64,000 bases of DNA from Lagopus muta. Lineage: Eukaryota; Chordata; Aves; Galliformes; Phasianidae. The notes below the pieces were generated by a model that was not told where the DNA came from, made no database searches, and saw nothing but the letters and a program-made list of their open reading frames with translations. Positions 12,720 through 26,277 of this stretch are shown piece by piece. Each line of letters starts with the position of its first letter. Positions within the stretch are counted from its first letter, which is position 1. A program made the translations under genes and the position numbers. The stretch lies in contig NC_064435.1 in assembly GCF_023343835.1 (NCBI RefSeq), positions 77,634,134-77,698,133 of the forward strand. The letters are read 5' to 3'.

Positions 12720-13230
12720 GGGTGACAGATCACCACTTTTAGGTTAGTATATTAATTTCATACCAGTACATTAAAAGAAAAATTACTACCACTATTAATT
12801 ATTTGAGCCTGGACAGATCCTAGTTAAAAGTTAGTGATAAATTCTGTCGCTTTGGCTTCTTCCCAACTGGTGATTCAAAAAAGAAACTTCTCACAAAGAG
12901 AATTTCACAGGCACTGGGTGATATTCTCAGCTGCAAAAGGGTTTGCTGGTTCTGGCTGTTCAACTATTTGCAATCCTCCCAGCATTCTTCATAGTGGAGG
13001 TGGAGATGAAAAAAAAAAAAAAAAAGAACATGTTACAGATCCTAAATGTTGCCATTAAGCTTTACACTAACTACTGTGGGTGTCTTAAGTTTGTGTGAAG
13101 CTTTATTCACAATATCACTTACTCTATCTTCCCCTGAAGTTCACATCATGCCTCATTTGTGTTGCTGAGAATCTGGCACTGATTTCAAAAGACTGCAACA
13201 ATCATAGAGAAGGGACTAGAAACATTCATT

Positions 13231-13310
13231 AAAAAAAAAAAAAAAGAAGAAAGAAAGAAAGAAAGAAAGAAAAAATAAATAAATAAATAGAAGGAATGAA
13301 GAAAGAAAAG
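13231..13310. repeat. Compound A-rich microsatellite: A15, (GAAA)n, (AAAT)n
   Basis: A 15-base A run passes into GAAGAAAGAAAGAAAGAAAG units, then into four AAAT units, then into degenerate GAAGAAAG sequence. The purine bias on one strand extends for about 80 bases. Confidence 0.92.
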
Positions 13311-14030
13311 AACGATTTGGGAAGGTATGGCATTAAATATGTATCAGGTAGAAAAGTGTTAAGGAATCAAGAAGAAACTTCTCCAGAAAGAGTTATTTTT
13401 GCTTCACTGACATTTTATGCTTTTGCTGCAGTATAAGGCATAGGACTCTGCAGAAATGAATAGCCATACAAAGTGGTGTCTGTCTGACCTGGGACTGTCA
13501 TCCCTATTTCTAAACGTGAATGTGACATTTGACAGAAAAACACATTATACTTTCTCTATTAAATGATTTCAATTTTCAGGCTCTAACATCTTCCTAAGTG
13601 CAAAGTAAGACCTCACTACACAAGTGCGGTATGGTTTTCTCCATGGACTGACAATATACCAGGAAGATCACTATCAAGATACAGAGGTTCAGGTTTTGAA
13701 CATAGGAAGCAAGATTTTTCTTCATCAGCCTGCCCACATCATACAGTATAGCCTATTTGTCATGCTTACCACATCTTGACAGGAACTGCACACAACTTAC
13801 AACATTTTTAAATAGCAAGTTTGAAAGAAACGATCATTTCCTTTGATTCACAGGCAATTTCCATCAAGCAAGTCAGCACTGTAAGTGGTGAGATTTTGTC
13901 TTCCAAAGAACAGAGACAGCATTCACCATGCTATTGGAATTTCCATATAGTGAAAACTAAGATGAAAAGGACTGAAATAATATGTTTTCCAACAAAGCCA
14001 ATGCTCCCATAGGTAAACACATACATGCTG

Positions 14031-14045
14031 TATATATATATATAT
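14031..14045. repeat. (TA)n microsatellite
   Basis: Seven TA units, followed by TGATATAAACTCATATATACATATGATG, which makes a wider AT/ATG-rich stretch to about 14070. Confidence 0.85.
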
Positions 14046-17000
14046 GATATAAACTCATATATACATATGATGTAAGCTCATAACTGTGATTCACTTCCAT
14101 GCTTTTATGAAGTGTATGTATTTGGAAGGGCATAGCAGCTTTCATTAAAACAAGGATTTCAAGATTAGACAGTGCAGTATTGTGTTGCTTTAAAGCTGAC
14201 CAACAACTGAAGAATACATACATTCATATATTATTATGTGTCACAGTTTATCTTCTCAGATTTCAGAGCATAAAGGGAACAATTTGCAATAGACACAGCT
14301 TCACTTCAGCATCTGATCAAACATGAATGCTGCAGATAGTCAGGGCTAAATCTTGCTATTGATTTCAGCAGGAGTTTCAGTAATAACTCTTAGATATATT
14401 AAATCCTGCATTTTTAATACACTCTTAATTCCCATTTTCATATTTGTTGACTATCCCAAAAAAGACTTTTCTACATGATAACATGAAAAAAAAAAAAGTT
14501 TTTTCTTCCCCTTATTTTAACTGTCTGGACTTCAGCAGAATCTGTGATGTTTTGGTCCAAATTCACACAGTGCTTACAGAAATAACAATATGTAAAATTT
14601 CCACACAATCTCACACTCATAATTGTGGAAATGCCACAGGAGTCAGAAGAGCCAGATGTGGCTTTGCGGCATGGTTTTTTGTGAACAGTGGAGAGAACAG
14701 ACAATAAAACATTCAAGCAAAACATACTCCCAGTGAGAGAACTTTGTATATTTGTTTGAGTGATATGTTATTAAAAATAATATGTAAGTACTATATATAC
14801 ATTTTCCTTTGTAATGACCACAACATTTGATTTCAGCTCTCTTTTCCAAAGACATACTATGATATTTGTCAATAAAAATGGCAGGGAAAATGTAAACAAC
14901 TTGTGGTGAAGCACTTATCTTCTTTCTACACTGAAAACTGAAAAACCACACTTCTACAGGAGAAGAGCAAAAATAACACCAGCAACAGTTCACACAGCAA
15001 CCTTGTGTGAAATACAGTGCAAAGCCTTTCGAACTCCTTTCAGAAAACTACATTGCTTCAACAGTCAGTAGAGCTGTAACTATGTTTCGCACACTAAAAT
15101 GTACTCAAACCAGACAGACTTCTTTTCTGTAAAAAGGGATTCTCAGCCTTTACTTATGGCAATCTTGTAACCTTGCAAGTGTCAAAAGAGTTGGTCTTTA
15201 CTGAAGCGCTGGGGTTGATATTAAGAAGGGAAGGGTCTACATTCTTTCCACTAATAGTTCCTGTAATATGGTAAAACAGATCAAAAAGCAAAGACAGACC
15301 ATGCTGCTTTCTGCACCTCTGCCACTGTAAGTGGTCTATATCGTGGTTTTCCCACTATCAAAAATGAATCCTTTGAAGACTGACAATTAAAGACCAATCA
15401 AGACTCTGTTGACAATGATACTAACTGATGTCCAAAGGGACAACCTGTCACTGTGAATTTGCCTTTGCCTCTTGCTCCACTCTGCTCCTCTGACTGTCAG
15501 CACTGCCATTAACCCAAGTGTCTACAGCAAACTAGGATGTAAGCAGACCCAGCTACTACCCCCCAGCTACGACAGACAGGCTTGCATTCTTCAGTCTGTG
15601 TATTATGGACCAGTGAAAGCAGACACAAGGGAAAGTCTGGCTATGCTCATAAAGTTTTACCACAGGTATTCACTATTTTTTACCCTTACTTTTCTGCCTT
15701 TCTCAACTTGTTGAAGAGCCTCTTTGGAAAAAGAGCTATCTCCTTGCCTGTTCCCATACTAGCACATTCTCTTGCCCCATAACTCTTTTCACTTTACCAC
15801 TTCCATTTCTAATTCTCAGAGCACCTTCAGTGCTGCTCTTAATGCAAGCCTGTCATGAAATTCATTACTGACTGGCATAAAGAATCCATCTCAAAAATCC
15901 TGTAGTATGTGTTCTTCTTGTGTTGGTACAAAGCATTAAATACAAAAGCACATTGTACACTAATATGATTGTCTTTATTCCCCTGTTTATCACCTAATAA
16001 AAGCTTGAAATCAGCTTTTACATCATTTCTCTTCTACCTTCTGTACATCTGTTTGGCAGTATTTCTGGAGGATTCTCACAGACACCTGAGCTCTTGAGAT
16101 GTGAAACTCTTAGCTATGAAGAAGCATCTGGCACATGGTTTACTGCATGCTTACAGAGTCATGTGCATACAGCCCTCTTCCCAACAATGTGGACCAGCTA
16201 GACTTGAGGTATCATCCACGTGCAAGTCCTGTTTCTGCCCAAGAATGAGGCTGCTCCAAGAAATGCACCAGAGAGCAGCAGGGGCAGGGCTGCTACACAA
16301 GGAAGGATGAGTTGAGATCTGAAGGTGACCACAGCACTACCCCAGAAATTGGGGATGGAGATAGCAATGTGTGGCCCTGCACTGGGCTGAACTGGAGCTC
16401 TATGCCCTGGGTGGGTTGTGGCTGGCAGCAGAGGAGCAGGATGGATCTAGTGGGGCCACGAGGACCATGACAAATGTCTCTGGTTCTCCATGAGGTCTCC
16501 TCAGGAGTTTCTCCAAGAATTGCAGCAATTTGGCAACAGCACCTCCAGATCAGAACAATTAGAAGGATTTGCAACTGGAAATGGTCACCCCCTACACAAC
16601 TTATCCTTCCTAATTCAGGATGAAGAACATGCATAAGCACTGCTGGCCCTGCCCATGGGGTAGTACACATCTGTGTATTGTCCCAGGATCAGTTCAGGGG
16701 AGATACACAGTGTTAGAGAGTTATAATACCTAATTTGCTAACTCCCTTCCTACCTGTGGGGTGGGTTGACTTTCATCAGCTGATTTCAGCTCTGGTTTGT
16801 TCCAGTTCAGCTGTGCTGACCGTGCAGAATGGCCATGATCGATTCAAATTTTTCATGTGTTCCTCACCCCCCTTCACCTACTCTCTGATTCATGAAAACA
16901 GTCATGTGAACTTTCTTGCCTACATGTCTAGACTGAAATTAGGCACAAGTATATGCTTTACTCAGATCATTGACTCTGCCTACTAGGAAGGCTTTACTTA

Positions 17001-18527
17001 CAAGTAATTGAACCATATCCACAAACCCTATGATGCCTCTGGCAAAGCAGGAGGGGGCAAACTCACTCTCTCACATCCTCATGCTTCAGCAAGTTAGCAA
17101 GACATGAAGGCAACCCCCAACCATGGACATAAGGATTAGGGTTAAAGAATAGGGTTCTAGGCCCTCATCTCCTGGAAAGTGATTTGTATCCTTTCACGCA
17201 TCAGCCTCAGTGGCTAGTATGCTGTTGTATCATCAATACAGGTACTGTGTTAGATAAATTAGCCATCTACCTGGGCATAGAAACCCACTGCACCACAAAT
17301 GAACAATCAGTATTTCTTCATTCTTGTAATAGCATATTAGCATTCCCCTTTGAGCAGCAGTCTGTGCTATCTCCATTTTTCATATCATGCATCCGCTTTT
17401 GTAACACCTGAAAGTATTTCTTTACTGCCAGGAAAAAATAAAAGACATCAGTATTACAATGCATACTTACTTTCAGGCACCCGCACAATCTGATGTTTTG
17501 ACATTAAAAGTCTTTGGCAATCAGTTAGTCGTTTCACAAAGACTGAATCAGCGCTGTCAAAGATTTATTGTTTTAAGTCTTTCTTATCAGACATTCATTC
17601 ACTTTGCCACGCAGTGTCTTTTAGTAATTCTGTTCAGCCTCTCAGCACTGTTGTCACTGCTGCTCTTGCACTATAAGTACAATCAATAGCTGGATAGACA
17701 AAAATTAAATCGTTTAATGCATTCTGGTTGAGTTGATTTAGGTCACAGGGCTGCCCAATGCTTCTGGCAGCCAACGTTATTTCATATTCCTATACTGTCA
17801 TAACAGTGCATGTTTCCATTTGGTCGCTATCCTGCAGCATGTCAGAGCAGAAGATGTGGGTTGCTGGATTACTGTGTGGAGTCATGGAGAAGGCTTCTGA
17901 TACACCTGGTCAAAAGTACAAAGGCTTCTTTTCTCCTTCTTGGTTACTACAGGTAGCATTCAGAAACATTTATCCAAGCATGCTCTTTCCTTCCTTAAGA
18001 GAGGATGTTCATTCTACATGTGCACACTTGCTCATTTTCTGAATATAAATCTTGATTTGTAATACAGTCCTATGATAGAGGACATGCTCCTTAATTTCCA
18101 TGCCCTAGCTCACACAGAAAAGACACCATTCACCAACAATTGGCTATACCATAGTGAAAGAAAAGGTTGCAAACATTTTTCTCTTGACTTTAATAAAAAC
18201 TGAATAATAATCCTGAAGTCATGATAAGCAGAATTACCCTGAACTCCCTAGATATTAGCAGAGCGTGCACCCCTGAGGGTTGAAGTAGCGACACCTGAAG
18301 CTCATTTCTGGAAGTCTGAATTGGACCATTTCCAACCATGTGTAAAATCACTGGAGCTGTGATTGCTGTAAATTAACCAACAGATAAAAGATCCATCTTT
18401 TTTCAGCTGTGGGCCTAGCAGAATACAAAGGTAACTCAAATGCACTTTTGATAATCATTTATGTTATTGTATTACCATCTAGTGAAAGCAAGGAATTACT
18501 TGTTCTTCTCTTGTATTGTAAAGAAAG

Positions 18528-18602
18528 GAAAAACAACAACAACAAAAATCACCACCACCAACAAAAGAACAAAAACAACTGGAGAAAAAGAAACAACAAA
18601 AC
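18528..18602. repeat. AAC/ACC-rich simple sequence
   Basis: A degenerate A/C-rich stretch with AACAACAACAAC, CACCACCACC and AACAAAAACAAC units. The Lys/Asn/His/Gln-rich frame crossing it (18409-18621) is driven by this composition. Confidence 0.8.
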
Positions 18603-19958
18603 AGATATATGGAGAACCTAAGTGGCAATACGTTGTATGAATGTTACTGAGATAAGAATTCTATTATTGTCAATATGTTGATATGCATGCAATATGTGAA
18701 AAAGACTTTGTGGCTACAGAGGGCAAGTGTCAAGTTAGAGCAGCCAGAAGCTGCTGTTCAACACATCTACTTAGCATAAGTCCCATTGAATAAATTAGAA
18801 CTGCTCCATACTGCTAGAAAGTCTGTGGAAAACTAAGGCGGAAACACCTGAGAAAATTTTTGAGGTGAATAAAAGAATTTAAACATATAATCTAAGCTAA
18901 GGAGTGATGAATCCAGCTGAGAATGTGCTGAATATTTTGATCTACTGCAGAATCATGTAATTGTAAACATGCTTATTACACTATGTAATCAGGGATTTTT
19001 TTTACAATGTTTTATTTACTTGATGGCATGCAACGGTTTGCAGTAAATAGGCATTTTAATCTGTTTTTAATTGGCATGTTATACTTCAGAATCAGGAATA
19101 AAAGGAATTAATAAATGTTATAAAAATTGGATTGAATATAAGATAAATTAGAATAGAGCCATTATAGCCCTTTGAGTAAGTATTTAGAAATTAAATTATA
19201 AATAAATTTGAAATGTTAATCATTTACCCAACAGGCTATAACAGCTTGCAGTATGCCATTGCAATTTGTCATATAAATCCACATTTAGACCCAGAATAAA
19301 AGTGTGGGGGAAAAAAAAGCACTGTTTTTGGGTAGTCATAGCCATTGCAGAACAGCACTGACTCTCCTCAACAGTTTCAGTATCTACTCTATCCCTGAAC
19401 AGAAGAAAACACCAAAAAAATCAGAAAACGGCAAATTCAATTTTGTTTTTAAAACATGCTACTTGCATATCTTATGAAAACAAGTTAAAAATGCTAGATA
19501 AGGACATAGTCAATAGAAGAGGACAAATGTACTCAGTAACGTAATGTTCTGTGTATCTTAGGTGCACCTTTCTTATTACCAGTCTCAATGAGCATAGTTG
19601 TCGAGCCCATTTATCCTCGTGGAGCCTTTATGAGTTGCAGAAGTGTCACTCTCCAAAGCGTACAGCCAGAAAAAGACAGGACATGATCCACTAGTACTTA
19701 AAGCAGCTAAATCTCACCACCATCCCACTTCAGATGCCTATGTTTGTAATTATTTTCCTCAATGTGCCCACTCAGCTGTCATCTTATCATGAAAGTCCTC
19801 ACACTGCTGTTACGCCTGTTCCTGGAGGAGGCAGCCTGGGCAGCGGCGTCATCTGCTCTTGGCAAGGACAGCCCCAGCAGCAGTCCTTGGAGTCATTCAG
19901 CTACAGCACAGGCCTGTGAACAATGAACTACCTTGAACTGACAATACAAAAATGATTC

Positions 19959-20347
19959 TCTGCCTGTTCAGCCTGGAGAAGGCTGCAGAGTAACCTATTG
20001 CAGCCTTCCAGTACCTAAAGGGAGACTATAAACAGGAGGGAAGTCAACTCCTCATAAGGGTAGATAATAGCAGGACAAGGGGAAATGGTTTTTAGTTGAG
20101 GGAGGGAAGATTTAAGTTGAATGCCAGGGGGAAGTTCTTTAGTATGACAGTGGTGAGGTGCTGGAATAAGTTGCCCAGAGAGGTTGTGGCTGCCCTGGCC
20201 CTGGAGTTGTGAACATCAGGCCAGTTTGGATGGGACTCTGAGCATCCTGGTCTAGTATTAAATGTGGGAGTTGGTGGCCCTGCCTACGCAGGGAGACTGG
20301 AGCTTGATGATCCTTAAGGTCCCTCCAACACAAGCCATTCTATGATG
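19959..20347 (+). mobile_element. CR1 LINE fragment, 3' end with degenerate ATGATAT tail
   Basis: A sense CR1 of about 390 bases. It starts in the CCTGTTCAGCCTGGAGAAGG block (RT C-terminal NLEKRR-type codons). It continues through CCAGTACCTAAAGGGAGACT, ACAAGGGGAAATGG, CAGTGGTGAGGTGCTGGAAT, GTTGCCCAGAGAGGTTGTGG, GGATGGGACTCTGAGCATCC, GGTCTAGTATTAAATG and GGTCCCTCCAACACAAGCC. It ends in CATTCTATGATGTGATTTTATGATATGATATGG, an extended and diverged version of the CR1 3' microsatellite tail. It is close in type to the copy at 38303-38512. Confidence 0.93.
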
Positions 20348-23300
20348 TGATTTTATGATATGATATGGTTCTGTTCTGTGCTAAACCTTGGTCACCCAAT
20401 ACAGAAAGCAAGTTAATGCTTTGATACCTTGATTCTGATGCAATGCAAAGGGCAGCAGATATGGAAATATCATTAACACACAAGAAGGGGAAGGATTTTT
20501 GGCTTTGAGTGTTAACTTCAGTGGTCTCATTGAGGGTCCCTTGATATTTAATGTTACAATCTGCTGGCTACATGATAAAGCCTTCTTAGGCAACATCCAA
20601 GGTGATGTGTGATAATCGTGTAAACATAAATCCTCAAAGTTTTTAATGAGATATAGAACACATGGCTTTTAAAGCAAACTATTATTTTTTTTAGAAAGTA
20701 ACTGCATTACTACTTCCTGGTATCTCTTCAGTTGACACATTTTGTGTGTACGCTGGGATTTTTCATAACAGCTAACAAATTCTCTTCAACTATCAGAACA
20801 GGTAACAGTTCCTTTACTGACTGTCTACCAAAATGAGGACCACTTTGGTAACAATAAAACAGCAAATGGAAATTATTTAATCTCTGGGTTTCTTAATTTT
20901 CCAGCTATGTCTAGAGCTAGTTACAGTTCAAAACCATCTAATTTATTATTGATACAGACCCATAGGCGCCTGCAGCAAGACACACCTTTAATCTGTCGAA
21001 AATCATCCAAGCATCACTCAGTGTAGGCAACTCACAGATACAGTAATATACGCCCACCTCACATGCTAAGATTAATTTTAGATCTCAACATGACCACTGC
21101 ACTAGGACTCTTAAGGACCATAACCATGGGAAATGTTGTGCACTCCTCATTCCTTCCCTCTAACTGCTCTGCAATGAGTGTCTAGCATGTAAAAGACAGA
21201 GATGATGTCTCTGCTGGCTGAGGAGATGGACCACACATCTCTCGCACAGTGCCCTAACTACTAAAGTGTAGATCATTCAAAGTGCATGAGAACATGAAAG
21301 ACTCTCCTTTTCTTTCCAGTAACTGTATTTAGCAGAATGGATAGTGAAAAGCCTTGCTGCACTGAATGTTTAATATAAAAATCCCCCAGAATGGGGTGCC
21401 GCTATCATGAGGGCTGGTGCTATCAACAGACAGACTTACCAGGTAACATGGCCTGAAAAGATGCGCCAGACCTCTCAGATAAGGCCAAGATCGAAGCATT
21501 TATAGACAAATTGCAGAGAAAACAAATTTTACAGGCAGAAATCTTAGTTTCTGTTTCTTTAGATACTTCTATGGTTGAAGTATTTGCAATTGTTTGTGAG
21601 AATCTAGATTTTTTGGATCTGGGATCCAACACGATTTTTTTGGAAGCAAGGATCATTTATATGTCACCCCTAAGTGTCTGTGGTTTTCACTAAAAAGCAC
21701 TTAAACAGCATCACCACTCTGAGGATCATGCCCTAAGGCAATAAACAGTCTAATTCCTTCCTACCCCTGAGCCTCCCAGGGGGACAAATGCAATTATTTA
21801 CAAAGTCAATTGGCCTGTGACAAGGAGGATTTCTTTTAATATCTTTTTACCCCCCCACATTCCCAGCTCTACTCTGGTGTCTTTCTTCAGGACTTGTGTC
21901 TTACTTCACTCTGCTGCCTAACAATACATATCGGGCATATTTAATCTTCTGTTCCCCATGAGAAACTCTTGCAATTAAATTGCTGTCCTGGTGTGTGGAT
22001 GAGTAAATTGGGAATGGGCAAACAGTTGATCTTTATTTATGGTGTTCAACTGCTTGAATCTTGAGAAAAAAAGTATTAAAAGAAAAAAAAATCAAAATAA
22101 AAAAGTAATAGTAAGAAAGGAAAACACACTTTAAGAAAGATACATTTAAAAATGTGAAATTAAGCTTTGGGCCAGGTCTTCAGGTTGAGTTCACTGTTTT
22201 ACACAACTCACTTGAGTTTTTGCAGATTTTGGTTTCAATTTTTCCTATCTATAGTGACAGGGTCTGTTTACACTACATAAGTTTAGTTTTAAAGAAATAT
22301 ATTCAGGAATCTATATTCTGCTAAGGTATTTTGGGTTTGATTTTTTTTCCCCTGTCAAGAAAGAAAAATGTTAACAACATTAAGGTTGCGATGTTTGTAA
22401 TTGTTATAGTAATATTCCCAATATATATGATCTCGGCTTAGCAGAGTTTGAGTATCTCCTTTCAACTTTTTGTTTTATTTTACAGTTCCCACTGGATGAA
22501 AACTTTCATGTCCAGTCTTACTGTCAGTTCAACAGCTCCAAAACTCAAGATGCAAGATTTGTGTTTCCTTAGAAAGCTGCATGCTGTGCTCCTAATAAAA
22601 ATACCTCTCTCTTGCTCACCCTGACAAGAATATTTAAATGCATCCATCACTGACAAAGCTCAAATCAAATCAGATATTAATCAAAGGCTTCATTATTTCT
22701 CTTTTCTTTTAATTTGAAAGAGCTGCAATAATAGAATAAATTCAGCAAGAGAAAAATCAGTTCTGTTGAAGAAACTGCACATGAAAACTACTGGAGATGT
22801 TTTTGCCAAAGGCAAATCCCTATTGTTTCTCCCACTCTCCTCCATTACATGGAATTAATTTGAGGTTCAGAAGGGCTGGCCCAGGGGGCATGTAATTTCC
22901 TGGCTTTTATGGGAACACTCCTGAATGAGCACCAGTGGCTCAAGACGAAAACTTGACCCAGAAAAAGACAGCAAAAGCCATGTTTGCAGAAAAAGAGTTC
23001 CACCTTTATGAAGAGTCAGAACCTCAAAAAGCCTCTGCAGGTCATTAGAGTAACTATGGACATTAGCATCTCCAGCATGTGAAGCTACGAAGCAATGCTG
23101 TCCCACAGCTATTCCTCTCTCAGTGTCATGTTCCAGAACAGAGCGCAGCTGTTGGACTGACATGGCAGAAGTAGCTCTGGCCTGACAATGAAGGGACTCT
23201 GGAAAGCTCTGTGATTGCTCTCTTTGTCCTTAGAGGATAATACACAGGGATAGAATGAATATCTACATATACATATGCATACACAAACAGAGTTACATAG

Positions 23301-24160
23301 AAAATGACTGAGTATTCCCCTACTCTTCACTTACTCCCAGTTTTCAGTGGTTGACAAAAAAAAAAAAAGAAGAAAAAAAAAGGAGCATGGTATATGATTC
23401 CACAACTTGAACAAGAAGACAACACAACTTATGAAAAGGATACAGATTTTGATACCCATAAGTTTTTCATTTAATGGGGGACAGGAAACAACATCATTAC
23501 CAGAGACAGAAGACAAACCCCCCTCATACACTGATGAGGAGGTGAATGCTACAGCCATACATAAAAAGACCCCATGATGGAGCTGGTTTTTTTTTGGAAG
23601 ATGATCTGAGTATGAAGAAAGGTACCCACATAGGTTTTTCTCACCCACATTTTCCAGGATACTATGGAATTGCATTTCACAGTTTTGCTTTGCATAAGCT
23701 GCACAGCATTCCTGAGTACTTCTCCTAATAGTTCAGCACACTTCCTGTGTAAAAGAATATATATTATATTGTACACTATACTGTATTGTTTTTACAGGAT
23801 TTAAGACAAGAGGCTTTATATTATACTATGGAAACAACTCTCTGCTATTATTATCAGCATAATTTCTTTGAAATCAAACAGCTATGTCATATACTGGTAG
23901 AATATCTAGCCATATTTGAAATTTGTGTGTAAAATCTACTGCTGATATATGTATTGGAATTGTTTTAAGAATAAATTTGATCTGAGGGGAAAAAAGATGG
24001 AGAAGTTTTAACACTTGGCTAACTAAAAAATCTACAATGCTTTTGTAATTAGCTCCATTTCACTTTACATATTGAAATGGATACGTACTGTATCTGGGAA
24101 AAGGCTTTCTCTCAAGAGAGAAATCCAAAGACAAGTTTAGAATTGTAGTTCCCTGACAAA
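20348..24160. other. Non-coding DNA, no assigned gene
   Basis: No CR1 or RNA gene is seen. A-rich tracts lie at 22070-22105 and 23356-23381. A 98-codon minus frame at 22867-23163 has a balanced composition unlike the repeat-driven frames, but it matches no family I know. A segment near 22168-22230 starts with GGGCCAGGTCTTCAG and resembles the opening of an ancient amniote repeat; this is weak. Confidence 0.55.
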
Positions 24161-24262
24161 TCATAGAATGGCTTGAATTGGAAGGGACCTCAAGGATCAT
24201 CAAGGTCCAACCCCCACCTGATGCAGGCAGGGACAGCAACCCCCATATCTAACACCAGACAA
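24161..24262 (-). mobile_element. CR1 LINE, short 3'-terminal fragment
   Basis: About 100 bases at the CR1 3' end on the minus strand. It shows TCATAGAATGGCTTGAATTG, GAAGGGACCTCAAGGATCAT and CAAGGTCCAACCCCCACCTG, then GCAGGGACAGCAACCCCC, which on the minus strand is the usual order before the TTCCAA.. end. The close match of the terminal 50 bases to the generic CR1 end suggests a relatively young insertion that was severely 5'-truncated. Confidence 0.9.
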
Positions 24263-26214
24263 ATCTTAGCATAGATTTTAGGTAGGTTTTGATGTCCAGA
24301 TTATAATAGTAAACTATAAAGATAAATACCACTTATTTTTTTGAGGCAACATTTTAAAGTGAAGGGAATATGATTTAGAGGACTTTGCTTATTCATATCA
24401 GAGATTCAAGTTTTAACTACGAGAATATATCTTATGCAAAAAAAAAGTAGGAAAAGAAGTATACAGTCTAGAGTCACAAGCAAGGTTTCAAAAATCAGAT
24501 AGAACTACACAAACTCTTTCTTTTCTCCTATAGTGAAACAAATCACATCAGACAGGTCATCACTAAAAAAGTCCTCACTCTTGTTCGCTGTTCTCCCCAA
24601 GGTAGTTTCCCCTTAATTTTCTAGTCAGAAGATGACAACAGTTACCATCCAAATATTCCTCTAATGGGAAAGCATATTTTTCTGTTGTGCTGAAGCAGAA
24701 CCAACACTTCATACTTAACCAACTCTCTTCACATACATTCAAGAGAGTTGCAAGAATCTACAGTTCACATTCTCAATATTTCTACAGCAAAGAAGGAGAA
24801 GCAACTTTTCATGAAAGAGCCCTTGTGCAGTCAACTGCTCCCCTGGGAAAAATGCACCATGAAAAGCTCAGTCAATTCTTTGAGTTTTACAAAGACACCT
24901 AGACAGAAGTACAGACTAGTAAGACAAGTAGACAGAACTGATACTTACTACATTTGAAGTAAGATCAGTCACCCAAAGATGATGCGAGTCTCTCTATGGG
25001 ATCTCATCATCACACAGTATTCACATGAATCAGCTCTGCCAACCTTGGGCTTGCCCTATGCCTCACCAGTTCAAGGCTCCCTGAACTCAGTACTGTGTCA
25101 AGAACCATCTCTTCAGCTCCTCCTGCTAAGCTGGTCACTGATATCCACTGATATCAACGTAGCTACTTTAGCAAGACAATGTAAGAACTCCTACCAGTAG
25201 TCATAACCAGTCAATTTTTTCCTGCATCAGTCCTATTCCAGTTTCCAAAGTACTTCTCAGCCTCAGCAATCTGTTTCAAGACAGCCACATTTCATTGCAA
25301 AATGCTGTCAACAAATACGCATATTGAAGTAGGATGACATCCTCAATACGAAGGATATAATCATTATCCAGGCAAAATTTCTGTATTTTCTCAGAGCAAA
25401 AGAGTCTCCCACTTTCCCCAGCCCTTTCCCTCTCATTCATCCTTTCCCACATCAAACGCACAAATTTATCACTGACTGCTCTTCAGGGAATTAAAGCTTC
25501 CAGCAAAGCACTGCAGTGACAGGCACACTGAGCTGAGACATTCTAAGATTTCCCAAAATGGCAGTGATGAGGACATTTCTAAAGGAGGGATGTGACCTAT
25601 GAGAGGAAACATGCCAGACTGCAATTTGCTACAGCATTGAATGGCCGCTAAAAGTGCAACTCTCACCTTTCTTCTCATTATTTTTAGATTCAAACAAACG
25701 TAAGACAAAGACTGCATGATTAACACTGAAGCTTTTTAATGACAGTACATTGCTGAAAAATTAGTATGCTGTCCTAAGGGTATCTTTCTTATAATTAAAC
25801 GGGGACTTCAGAGTTATTTGTGCTAGAGGATAAAAACAAACAAAAAAAAAATAAAACAACAAGCAAACAAAAAGCATAAGAATAGACTAAGAATAAAGAC
25901 ACTTATTCCAAGACAAATTTACCCTGGAACATGCCATAAATACATTTTCAATTACAGAACGAACAAACTAAGAGAAATTATGCAATTATATTTGATTTTA
26001 TTTTGGTTTTCACGTCCTCTCGGGAAAATTAAAATCATTCAGAGATCTCTCGAATATGAAACAGTACAGGATGTATTCTGTCACTTACATTCTTTGTATC
26101 AGGCCAGATTCTTCAAATCTGAGTCTAAGTCTACAGAGAAAATGCCCTGATTCGAAAAATTAAGTATGCACATTTCCTAATGCCTTCAAACTGTACCAAT
26201 AGATGAAAGTCTTT

Positions 26215-26216
<2 letters not shown>

Positions 26217-26255
<39 letters not shown>

Positions 26256-26277
26256 CCCTCCCCCCTTTCTTTCTCTT
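26217..26277. repeat. T39 tract plus polypyrimidine tail
   Basis: An uninterrupted run of 39 T (26217-26255), then CCCTCCCCCC and TTTCTTTCTCTT, giving a continuous pyrimidine tract of about 60 bases. It is the longest homopolymer in the window. There is no recognisable retrocopy body on either side. Confidence 0.95.

Larger units (their letters stand above)
12517..19958. other. Long non-coding stretch without dispersed repeats
   Basis: About 7.4 kb with no recognisable gene or CR1. It holds a T23 run (12697-12719), an A17 run (13009-13025), a compound A/GAAA/AAAT array (13231-13310), a (TA)n tract (14031-14045) and an AAC/ACC-rich stretch (18528-18602). It also holds possible ancient SINE-like traces near 14340-14400. 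The 125-codon minus frame at 16293-16670 is the longest non-CR1, non-repeat frame in the window, but I cannot assign it. Sequence at 18990-19290 is AT-rich and motif-dense and could be a conserved non-coding element. Confidence 0.6.

Noticed and set aside
17131..17158. Telomere-like GGATTAGGGTTAAAG and ATAGGGTTC
   Set aside because: Only one good TTAGGG-like unit and one partial unit are present, so it is not an interstitial telomeric array.
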